From positions 1 through 7,460 of the forward strand of contig JABUUA010000034.1 in assembly GCA_021443405.1 (NCBI GenBank): a DNA stretch of 7,460 nucleotides, written 5' to 3'. The notes beneath the pieces were generated by a model that saw only the letters and a list, made by a program, of their open reading frames with translations, did not search any database and was not told the DNA's origin. This stretch comes from Bacteroidaceae bacterium. Lineage in GTDB: Bacteria > Bacteroidota > Bacteroidia > Bacteroidales > Bacteroidaceae. The position numbers and the translations under genes were made by a program. Below, piece by piece: positions 1-6,656 of this stretch (positions within the stretch are counted from its first letter, which is position 1; the number at the start of each line of letters is the position of its first letter).

Positions 1-783
1 CACCACCTCGTCGTCGGCATACCAGAAGGCGGAACGTATGCCCCACGGGTCGCGAACGGCAAAGGTTTCGCCGCTGCCCGTCAGACCACACATCACATAG
101 CCGCCGTCCCAGAGCGGACTGCTCGAGCGCAAGACGTTGGCCATATCCATGCGGTCCTCGATGCTGTGCGTGAGGTCCAGCCCCGCAAGTCCTTCGGCCT
201 TGCAGAGTCCGTACACGCGCTCCACCTCACGGTCGAGGCGGTGTCCCACCTGCTCCAGCATGATGTGTGTGTCGGCATACTTGCGCGGATGCTGACCGTT
301 GGCCACAATCGTGGAGAAAACTTCGTCCACGTTGGTCAGGTTGAAGTTGCCGCACAGTGCCAAGTTCTTAGCGCGCCAGTTGTTGCGTCGCAGGAAAGGA
401 TGCACATAGTCAAGGCCACTGCGCCCCGTAGTCGAGTAACGCAAGTGGCCCATGAATATGGAGCATGACTCCCAACCTCCCGACGGCTGGGTCGTTGCGT
501 CCGCATCCGTCTGAGGATGCTGGCCGTTGGTGCGGTTGAAAATCTCGGTGATGGCCGAGGCGCCCTCGGCACGTTCGCGGAACATATATTCCTCGCCGGG
601 CTGCGCACCCAGTTTCACGCAAGCGATGCCGGCGCCTTCCTGACCGCGGTTGTGCTGCTTCTCCATGAGCAGATACAACTTGTTCAGCGCCCAGCGGTCG
701 GTGCCGTACTTCTTTTTATAATAGGTGAGTGGCTTGAGGAGACGAATCATCGCCACGCCACATTCGTGTTTCAGAGGTTCCAT
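1..783 (-). CDS. purF: PurF-type glutamine amidotransferase (amidophosphoribosyltransferase family), N-terminal part only
   Basis: The visible 261 residues are an N-terminal-nucleophile glutamine amidohydrolase domain; the reading frame is still open at the left edge. Family role: release ammonia from glutamine and, in true PurF, use it to make phosphoribosylamine in the first step of purine synthesis. Seen: Cys8 in the context HECGV, implying removal of a 7-residue propeptide to expose the nucleophile, as in PurF enzymes; RGQEGAG at 46-52; GHLRYSTTG at 112-120; GNFNLTN at 145-151; Asp171; WDGGYV at 225-230; RDPWGIR at 244-250. These fit PurF rather than AsnB or GlmS. Residues about 84-108 form a polar, acidic stretch that looks inserted. 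The start ATG lies inside the end of dapL (13-nt overlap), suggesting translational coupling; only a weak GGA precedes it. The phosphoribosyltransferase domain is outside the window, so whether this is the housekeeping PurF or a paralogue cannot be decided. Confidence 0.85.
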   Translation of the reverse strand, partial: MEPLKHECGVAMIRLLKPLTYYKKKYGTDRWALNKLYLLMEKQHNRGQEGAGIACVKLGAQPGEEYMFRERAEGASAITEIFNRTNGQHPQTDADATTQPSGGWESCSIFMGHLRYSTTGRSGLDYVHPFLRRNNWRAKNLALCGNFNLTNVDEVFSTIVANGQHPRKYADTHIMLEQVGHRLDREVERVYGLCKAEGLAGLDLTHSIEDRMDMANVLRSSSPLWDGGYVMCGLTGSGETFAVRDPWGIRSAFWYADDEVV

Positions 784-1967
784 TGTTCCATTCTTTTCAT
801 TGCTTCATCACAATCCTCGCGCCGACCGAAAGCGGTCAGTCGCACGAACCCCTCGCCCGACGGACCAAAGCCGACGCCGGGTGTGGTGACCAGACTCAGT
901 TCGTTCAGCAGGCGGTCAAAGAAGGCCCACGAACCCATGTCCTCGGGACAGCGCAGCCAGATGTAGGGAGCGTCCTCGCCGCCCCGTGCTTCATAACCCA
1001 GCGCGGCCAGTCGACTGCGCATGCGGTCGGCATTGCCCATGTAATAATCTATGGTGCGGCGCACTTGCTCCTGCCCTTCCGGGGTGTAGATGGCCTCGGC
1101 GGCGCGCTGCGTGACATACGACGTGCCATTGAACTTCGTGCATTGACGGCGGTTCCACAACTGGTTGAGTCCCACCTCACGACCGCCGACACTGGCCTTC
1201 AGCGCCTTGGGAACGATGGTGCAACCACAGCGGATGCCCGTGAAGCCGGCCGTTTTCGAGAAGCTGCGCAACTCGATGGCGCACTCCTTGGCTCCGGGTA
1301 TTTCGTAGATGGTGTGGGGAATGTCGGCATGACGGATATAGGCTTCGTACGCCGCGTCGTAGAGGATGACGCTGTGCTCGCGCCGGGCATAATCGACCCA
1401 CTTCTGCAGTTCCTCCCGCCCGATGACCATACCTGTGGGGTTGTTGGGATAGCAGAGGTAGATGATGTCGATGTGATGTTCGGGCACTTGCGGCACGAAG
1501 CCGTTGGCCGCCGTTACGGGCAGATAAGTGATGTTGGCGCCGCGACCGCCCATCACATTACTGTCAACATACACGGGATATACGGGGTCGGTCATGCCCA
1601 CGGTGCAGTCGGCACGGAACAAGTCGCCGATGTTGCCGCAGTCACTCTTGGCGCCGTCGCTGATGAACACCTCGTCCATGTCCAGCGCCACGCCGCGGGG
1701 TGCAAAGTCGTGACGGATAATGGCCTCGCGCAGAAAGTCGTAACCCTGCTCGGGTCCGTAGCCGCGGAAGGTCTCGGCACAGCCCATCTCGTCCACGGCA
1801 CGGTGCATGGCCTCGATGCACGCCTGCGGAAGCGGTTGCGTGACATCGCCTATGCCCAGACTGATGACACGTCGTTCGGGGTGCGCCGCCTTGTAGTCCC
1901 TTACTTTCTTGGCAATGGCCGAGAACAGGTAACTATCGCTCAGTTGCAGAAAATTCTCGTTAATCAT
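771..1967 (-). CDS. dapL: LL-diaminopimelate aminotransferase DapL
   Basis: A 398-residue PLP-dependent class I/II aminotransferase. DapL converts tetrahydrodipicolinate to LL-diaminopimelate in one step with glutamate as amino donor, bypassing the acylated DapD/DapC/DapE route to lysine and peptidoglycan. Seen: GYGPEQGYDFL at 69-79; DGAKSDCGNIGD at 104-115, the cofactor-phosphate region; YPNNPTG at 173-179; DAAYEAYIR at 204-212; SFSKTAGFTGIRCG at 235-248 with the Schiff-base lysine at 238; the DapL-like WNRRQCTKFNGTSYVTQRAAEA block from 271; and Arg376 in GEGFVRLTAFG for substrate carboxylate. Length is close to the family norm of about 410; it seems slightly shorter in the 140s. It starts 25 nt after dapF, the next enzyme in the pathway, with an A-rich leader and no Shine-Dalgarno. 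Its end overlaps the purF-like start by 13 nt. Confidence 0.96.
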   Translation of the reverse strand: MINENFLQLSDSYLFSAIAKKVRDYKAAHPERRVISLGIGDVTQPLPQACIEAMHRAVDEMGCAETFRGYGPEQGYDFLREAIIRHDFAPRGVALDMDEVFISDGAKSDCGNIGDLFRADCTVGMTDPVYPVYVDSNVMGGRGANITYLPVTAANGFVPQVPEHHIDIIYLCYPNNPTGMVIGREELQKWVDYARREHSVILYDAAYEAYIRHADIPHTIYEIPGAKECAIELRSFSKTAGFTGIRCGCTIVPKALKASVGGREVGLNQLWNRRQCTKFNGTSYVTQRAAEAIYTPEGQEQVRRTIDYYMGNADRMRSRLAALGYEARGGEDAPYIWLRCPEDMGSWAFFDRLLNELSLVTTPGVGFGPSGEGFVRLTAFGRREDCDEAMKRMEQWNL

Positions 1968-1992
1968 TTGTGTGTTATCTTATGTTTGGTTG

Positions 1993-2922
1993 TTATCGAC
2001 TGGTTGAAGCGACCGTGTCGAGCAGAGGTTCCTCCGTCAGCACATAGCCCTCGAAACTGGTTTCGGCAGGGCCCGTCATATACACGTGCCCGTCTTTCTC
2101 GTCCCATCGGATGTGGAGGTCGCCGCCGTCCATGCGCACCACCGACTCCCGGCCGGCATGTCCCGTGAGACTCGCCGCCACAGCGGTGGCGCAAGCGCCG
2201 GTTCCGCAGGCCTGGGTGACGCCAGAGCCGCGTTCCCACACCCGCATTCGCAGGGAGCCGTCGGGCAACGGTTGCACAAATTCTATGTTGGCCCGCTCGG
2301 GGAACAACGGGTGAAATTCCAGTTGGCGGCCCAATGTCTGCAAGGCGGCGGTGGAGAGCGTGTCGCCAGCCGACTGGCCCGTGGCGGCGGCTTCCAAGGC
2401 GGCCAAGTCGTCGATGAACACGACGCAGTGCGGATTGCCCATGCAGACGTAGGTGGCGTGCAACTCCAGTCCGCTCGCGGTGAGCCGATTTCCCTCCAAC
2501 GTTCCGTCGGCAGTAGCCACCTGACGCGGGTTCGCCAGCAGGGGAGCGCCCATATCCACGGTGGCGCCCACCACCTCACCGTCGGTCAGTTGCAGGCGGA
2601 TGCGCTTGATGCCGGCCAGTGTGTCCAGCGTGATGTCCGTCTTGTCGGTCAGTCCTTTGTCATACACCCACTTGCCCACACAACGACTTCCGTTGCCACA
2701 CATCAGGGCTTCGGTGCCGTCGGCATTAAAGATGCGCATGGCGAAATCGGCCACTTGGCTGCGGCGAATCATGATGAGTCCGTCGCTGCCTATGCCCGTG
2801 TGCGGCTGGCTCCAGCGAATGGAGAACGCTGCCGGGTCGGCAATGGGGAAACGGTCTGCGTCCACGTAGATGTAGTCGTTGCCCAGACCGTTCATCTTTG
2901 TAAAGTCAATACGCTTTTTCAT
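1993..2922 (-). CDS. dapF: Diaminopimelate epimerase DapF
   Basis: A 309-residue cytosolic, cofactor-independent epimerase that converts LL-diaminopimelate into meso-diaminopimelate, the lysine precursor and peptidoglycan cross-linker. Seen: N-terminal TKMNGLGNDYIYVD at 8-21; PHTGIGSDGL at 40-49; MRIFNADGTEALMCGNGSRC at 62-81 carrying the first catalytic cysteine (Cys75); WERGSGVTQACGTGACATA at 229-247 carrying the second (Cys239). Both acid/base cysteines and their glycine-rich loops are intact, so it should be active. It is about 35 residues longer than the Escherichia coli enzyme. Its start lies 17 nt inside the end of asnB and follows AAAGGAG after only 3 nt. It makes the substrate partner pair with dapL immediately downstream, so two consecutive steps of the pathway are co-transcribed. 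Confidence 0.97.
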   Translation of the reverse strand: MKKRIDFTKMNGLGNDYIYVDADRFPIADPAAFSIRWSQPHTGIGSDGLIMIRRSQVADFAMRIFNADGTEALMCGNGSRCVGKWVYDKGLTDKTDITLDTLAGIKRIRLQLTDGEVVGATVDMGAPLLANPRQVATADGTLEGNRLTASGLELHATYVCMGNPHCVVFIDDLAALEAAATGQSAGDTLSTAALQTLGRQLEFHPLFPERANIEFVQPLPDGSLRMRVWERGSGVTQACGTGACATAVAASLTGHAGRESVVRMDGGDLHIRWDEKDGHVYMTGPAETSFEGYVLTEEPLLDTVASTSR

Positions 2923-4594
2923 GTACTCCTTTCACGGCTCGACCGCTGGGGTCATTCATATTCTTAAAGGCGGCGTCCCACTCCAGGGCCACGGCTGTGG
3001 AACAAGCCACCGAGGCCTCGTGGGGGACGCTTCGCGCCGCGCTCTCCGAGGGGAAGTGTTCCTCGAAGATGGAGCGGTAGTAATATTCCTCCTTGCACAA
3101 GGGTGTGTTGATGGGGAAACGCTCGGCCGCGTGCTCCATCTGCTCGTCGGTCACGGCCTCGGCCGTAATTTGTTTGAGCGTGTCGATCCACGAATAGCCC
3201 ACGCCGTCGCTGAACTGTTCCTTCTGTCGCCACGCCACCTCGGCGGGAAGCATGTCGGAAAAAGCCTCGCGAACCAGTCGTTTCTCCATGGTCGTCCCGG
3301 GACACATCTTGGCCGACGGATTCGTTCGCATGGCCACATCGAGAAATTCGGTGTCGAGGAACGGCACACGGCCTTCCACGCCCCAGGCCGACAAGCTCTT
3401 GTTGGCGCGGAGACAGTCGTATTGATGCAGTTTTTCTAACTTGCGAACCGTCTCTTTGTGGAACTCCTCGGCGTTGGGCGCCTTGTGAAAATAGAGATAA
3501 CCGCCGAAGATTTCATCGGCTCCCTCGCCCGAGAGAACCATTTTTATGCCCATCGACTTAATGACGCGGGCGAGCAAATACATGGGTGTGGAGGCGCGGA
3601 CAGTGGTCACGTCGTAGGTCTCGATGAAGTAAATCACGTCGCGAATGGCATCGAGTCCTTCCTGAATCGTGTAATTAATCTCGTGATGCACCGTGCCGAT
3701 GTGGTCGGCCACCAAGCGCGCCTTGGCCAAGTCGGGGGCCCCTTTCAGTCCCACGGCAAAGGAGTGGAGGCGCGGCCACCAGGCTTTTGTCTGCCCGCCG
3801 TCCTCGATTCGGTTTTCGGCGTAACGTTCCGTGATGGCGGAAATCACGCTGGAGTCCAGTCCGCCCGAGAGCAACACGCCGTAGGGGACATCGCTCATCA
3901 TCTGCCGCTTCACGGCGGCGCGCAGGGCCTGACGGATGTCCTCGCTCGAGGCGGCGTTGTCCTTCACCGCCGAGTAGTCCATCCAGTCGCGACTGTACCA
4001 GCGCTTCATGCCCGGGTCGCCGCTCCAATAGTAGTGGCCCGGCAGGAAGGGTTCGTAGCGGTCGCACTGACCCTCGAGGGCTTTCAACTCGCTGGCCACA
4101 TAGACGGTTCCGTCAGCGTCGAAGCCGATGTACAGAGGAATCACGCCGATGGGGTCGCGACCGATGAGGAACTCACCGCGCGCCTCGTCGTAAAGACAGA
4201 AGGCGTAGATGCCGTTGAGCTGCTCGAAGAGCCACGTGAAATCGGTCTTGTCCTGCTGGACGTGCAGGTGCTGCCACAAGGCCAGCACCACCTCGCAGTC
4301 GCTTCCCGTCTGGAAAGCGTAGTCGGCGCCCAGTCGCTGGCGGATGTCCTGATGGTTATATATCTCGCCGTTGACGGCCAAAATTACCTTCCGGTCGGGC
4401 GAGAACAAGGGTTGCCGACCGCTCTCGGGGTCCACGATGCTCAGTCGTTCGTGGGCCAGGATGGCGGTCTTCCCGCAGTAGATGCCGCTCCAATCGGGGC
4501 CGCGGTGGCGGATTTTCTGACTCATGCGCAAGGCCTTGTCGCGCAGGGCGGCCGATTGTTGCCGCACATTCAAGATAGATACTATTCCACACAT
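2906..4594 (-). CDS. asnB: Glutamine-hydrolysing asparagine synthetase AsnB
   Basis: A 562-residue cytosolic enzyme making asparagine from aspartate, ATP and glutamine. The N-terminal glutaminase domain (about 1-200) starts MCGIVSIL, so Cys2 becomes the nucleophile after Met removal; glutamine-binding residues are visible as RGPDWSG (31-37), Arg49, NGE (75-77) and SDCE (98-101). The synthetase domain has the pyrophosphate loop SGGLDSS at 243-249, LSGEGADEIFGGY at 354-366 and GVEGRVPFLD at 405-414. The C-terminus (SVACSTAVALEWDAAF from 528, then NDPSGRAV) is of the E. coli AsnB type, and length matches that group (about 554). The start is the only sensible one because Cys must be residue 2. 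It lies 38 nt after the barrel gene and overlaps dapF by 17 nt. An alternative role, amidation of diaminopimelate, is known for some other AsnB-like proteins but is less likely from this C-terminus. Confidence 0.96.
   Translation of the reverse strand: MCGIVSILNVRQQSAALRDKALRMSQKIRHRGPDWSGIYCGKTAILAHERLSIVDPESGRQPLFSPDRKVILAVNGEIYNHQDIRQRLGADYAFQTGSDCEVVLALWQHLHVQQDKTDFTWLFEQLNGIYAFCLYDEARGEFLIGRDPIGVIPLYIGFDADGTVYVASELKALEGQCDRYEPFLPGHYYWSGDPGMKRWYSRDWMDYSAVKDNAASSEDIRQALRAAVKRQMMSDVPYGVLLSGGLDSSVISAITERYAENRIEDGGQTKAWWPRLHSFAVGLKGAPDLAKARLVADHIGTVHHEINYTIQEGLDAIRDVIYFIETYDVTTVRASTPMYLLARVIKSMGIKMVLSGEGADEIFGGYLYFHKAPNAEEFHKETVRKLEKLHQYDCLRANKSLSAWGVEGRVPFLDTEFLDVAMRTNPSAKMCPGTTMEKRLVREAFSDMLPAEVAWRQKEQFSDGVGYSWIDTLKQITAEAVTDEQMEHAAERFPINTPLCKEEYYYRSIFEEHFPSESAARSVPHEASVACSTAVALEWDAAFKNMNDPSGRAVKGVHEKAY
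2926..2932 (-). promoter_or_regulatory. Shine-Dalgarno sequence for dapF inside asnB
   Basis: On the minus strand AAAGGAG is followed by TAC and then the dapF ATG. It lies within the last codons of asnB. It is the only strong Shine-Dalgarno match I see ahead of any gene here, though the 3-nt gap is shorter than the usual 5-9, so it may serve as a re-initiation site for ribosomes finishing asnB or be partly coincidental. Confidence 0.5.
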
Positions 4595-4632
4595 GGTTGT
4601 TCGTGCTGTGAGTTTTAGTTAATAATCAGAGT

Positions 4633-5343
4633 TTACAAACGCGGCCGAATGGCAAAACCCACCACGAGGTAGCCATGCTGACTGCACGGATTGGCGGTGA
4701 GAGAGGCATAGACGGGGAAGTCGATTTTCTCCTTCACCGCGAAGGTCTTGCAGGCTTTCAGCGTGATGTTGGTCACGGCAAAGCCCTTGGTCGCATAGAG
4801 GCTGGTGGCATAAGGAACGGCTCCCACAGTTGCAGTCCAGTCGCAAGTCACCCAACGGAACGGGGCCGACAGCTCGAAGTACGAGGAATAGGCTCGCCGA
4901 CCGTTGTTGTTCAAGCCGTCGTTCCCCCCGAAGACGGTGAACCACTGCACCGAGAGGAAGCGGAAGTCATAGCCTGCATTGGCCTCGAACACGTGGTTGG
5001 TTCGGTGCGCTTGATAGAGGAAATAACGCCCACGAGGGTCTTGTCCCGCGCTGAACCAGTAGTCGCCCAGGCCCACGTTGAAGCCGCCAACCTTGTAACC
5101 CAACTGGAGATCGAGCTCGCGTGTATCGCTGGGGCGCGACAGTCCCACGCTTCCCCAGGCGATGAGGCTCAGCCCCTTCCATGCCACTCCCAAGGTGGGT
5201 TGGAGCGAGACAGCGCCCAACGACTGGCCACGCCATATATACTGGCTCACGAAGTCGGCCGACAAGATGCCTTCCGCACCCTCACCGGCCCGAGCCGTGA
5301 GCGCGGTGACCAGCATTACTATATATATAATGTATCGTTTCAT
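4633..5343 (-). CDS. Small outer-membrane beta-barrel protein, TorF/Gcw_chp-type putative porin
   Basis: A 236-residue predicted secreted protein. The N-terminus MKRYIIYIVMLVTALTARA is a signal peptide with likely cleavage after ARA (about residue 19). The mature part is rich in alternating hydrophobic, aromatic and glycine residues typical of a transmembrane beta-barrel. It opens with DFVSQYIWRGQSLG and then SLQPTLGVAW, resembling the 'SDYxFRG...PxxQ' start of the TorF/Gcw_chp (PF09694) family; ELDLQLGYKVGGFNVGLGDYW is a strand-turn-strand segment. I chose the ATG at 5341-5343 because it puts the Lys-Arg and hydrophobic core at the very N-terminus; an in-frame ATG 11 codons earlier would overlap the amt stop and bury the signal. 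It sits 20 nt after amt and 38 nt before asnB. Family function is not established; position suggests passage of ammonium or another small nitrogen compound across the outer membrane (inference). The last residue is Leu rather than the usual aromatic. Confidence 0.8.
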   Translation of the reverse strand: MKRYIIYIVMLVTALTARAGEGAEGILSADFVSQYIWRGQSLGAVSLQPTLGVAWKGLSLIAWGSVGLSRPSDTRELDLQLGYKVGGFNVGLGDYWFSAGQDPRGRYFLYQAHRTNHVFEANAGYDFRFLSVQWFTVFGGNDGLNNNGRRAYSSYFELSAPFRWVTCDWTATVGAVPYATSLYATKGFAVTNITLKACKTFAVKEKIDFPVYASLTANPCSQHGYLVVGFAIRPRL

Positions 5344-5363
5344 TCGATTATGTTTCGTTCCTG

Positions 5364-6620
5364 CTAATTGTAACATGTTTCGCCGTGCTCATACACGTCG
5401 AGTCCTTCTTCCTCGATGCGCCGGTCGCAACGCAGGCCGCAGAGCTTCTTGATGACCGAGAACAGCGTGAAGCCCGCTCCGAAAGCGAAGACCGCCACCA
5501 CGCCGGCACCCAGCGCCTGCACGCCCACATTCACCTCCACACCATACTTCGGATTGGCCAACACACCCGCGAGGATAGTGCCTAAGAGTCCGCCCACGCC
5601 GTGAACCGACACGGCACCCACGGGGTCGTCCACCTTCAGCGTCTTGTCCACGAAGCTTACGGAGAAGCACATGGCCACCGACACCACCACGCCGATGAGC
5701 GCCGCTGCCCAGATGTCCACGCAGTCGCAGCCCGCCGTAATGCCCACCAATCCGGCCAACACACCGTTGCACAACATGGAGAGCGACGGCTTGCCGTCCA
5801 CCACCCACGTATAGACCATGGCGGCGATTCCGCCCGTGGCGGCCGACATATTCGTGGTCACGAACACGTGGGCCATGCACACTGCGTTGGCATATCCCGT
5901 GGCGGCCACAGTGGAACAAGGATTGAACCCGAACCACCCAAGCCAGAGGCAGAACACACCCAACGAACACAAAACAAGGTTATGGCCAGGGATGGCGCGT
6001 GACTTGCCGTTCTTGTCGTATTTCCCGATGCGGGGGCCTAGGACGATAGCGCCCGCCAATGCTAAGGCTCCACCACACAAATGAACAACCGTAGAACCAG
6101 CAAAGTCGTGGAAACCGAGCGCCGACAGCCAGCCGCCACCCCATGACCAATGACCTTCTATTGGGTATATCAAGGCAGATATCAATAAAGAATACAGTAC
6201 ATACATCGAGAATTTCGTGCGCTCGGCCATAGCTCCCGACACGATGGTGGCCGTGGTGGCGCAGAACACCGTCTGGAACACAAAGGAGCATTCGGCGGGC
6301 ACATTGCTGTCCGCGCCTATGAAACCGAAGCCCTCCCACCCGAAGAAGGCGTTGCCGGCTCCGTACATCAGCGAGAAACCAAGCACCCAAAAGAGCACCG
6401 ACCCCATCATGAAATCCACAAAGTTCTTCATGAGTATGTTGGCCGTGTTCTTCGACTGGGTCAGACCCGCCTCGACAAGCGCGAAGCCCGGCTGCATCCA
6501 GAACACCAGCATGGCGCCCAACAAGACCCAGAGCGTGTCCAGACCGTTCACAAAATCCTTCGATTCCTCCATCACCGCCGCTGCGGCAAGAGGTGACATC
6601 ATTATCGTCTTCATCATCAT
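5364..6620 (-). CDS. amtB: Ammonium channel/transporter, Amt family
   Basis: A 418-residue inner-membrane protein with about 11 hydrophobic segments that conducts ammonium. By alignment to E. coli AmtB I place the phenylalanine gate at Phe119 and Phe232, the ammonium-binding Trp160 (in WGGGW) and Ser236, the conserved Asp172 in HDFAGSTVVH, and the twin pore histidines His180 and His340 (in SVHGVGG). All key residues are retained, so it should be functional. The cytosolic tail from about 391 ends GLDVYEHGETCYN, resembling the conserved Amt C-terminus that couples the trimer to P-II. Three consecutive ATG codons (6612-6620) and two more near codon 7 make the exact start uncertain; the short hydrophobic stretch at 8-16 is a poor signal peptide compared with that of E. 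coli. It is 36 nt downstream of the P-II gene, the classic glnK-amtB pairing, and 20 nt before the barrel gene. Confidence 0.97.
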   Translation of the reverse strand: MMMKTIMMSPLAAAAVMEESKDFVNGLDTLWVLLGAMLVFWMQPGFALVEAGLTQSKNTANILMKNFVDFMMGSVLFWVLGFSLMYGAGNAFFGWEGFGFIGADSNVPAECSFVFQTVFCATTATIVSGAMAERTKFSMYVLYSLLISALIYPIEGHWSWGGGWLSALGFHDFAGSTVVHLCGGALALAGAIVLGPRIGKYDKNGKSRAIPGHNLVLCSLGVFCLWLGWFGFNPCSTVAATGYANAVCMAHVFVTTNMSAATGGIAAMVYTWVVDGKPSLSMLCNGVLAGLVGITAGCDCVDIWAAALIGVVVSVAMCFSVSFVDKTLKVDDPVGAVSVHGVGGLLGTILAGVLANPKYGVEVNVGVQALGAGVVAVFAFGAGFTLFSVIKKLCGLRCDRRIEEEGLDVYEHGETCYN

Positions 6621-6656
6621 TTTTCCAGTAGTTGAGGTTTGTAGTTAAGGGGATAG

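Noticed and set aside
166..966. Overlapping plus-strand open frames opposite the PurF-like gene
   Set aside because: The minus-strand frame carries every PurF glutaminase motif; the antisense frames carry none.
783..2168. 461-codon open frame on the plus strand opposite dapL and the end of dapF
   Set aside because: It lies entirely antisense to two well-recognised enzymes, its translation is low-complexity in His, Val and Gly with no family resemblance, and long antisense frames are expected opposite GC-rich codons.
2086..2967. 293-codon open frame on the plus strand opposite dapF
   Set aside because: Shadow of dapF; translation has no recognisable motif and spans the dapF/asnB junction without structure of its own.
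3458..4618. 386-codon open frame on the plus strand opposite asnB
   Set aside because: It is fully antisense to a conserved AsnB with all catalytic motifs intact; no recognisable domain and no promoter or start context.
4595..4632. Possible terminator between the barrel gene and asnB
   Set aside because: The 38-nt gap contains no stem-loop followed by a T-run on the minus strand.
5344..5376. 11-residue N-terminal extension of the barrel protein
   Set aside because: It overlaps the end of amt and would place the signal peptide internally; the ATG at 5341-5343 gives a normal signal peptide.
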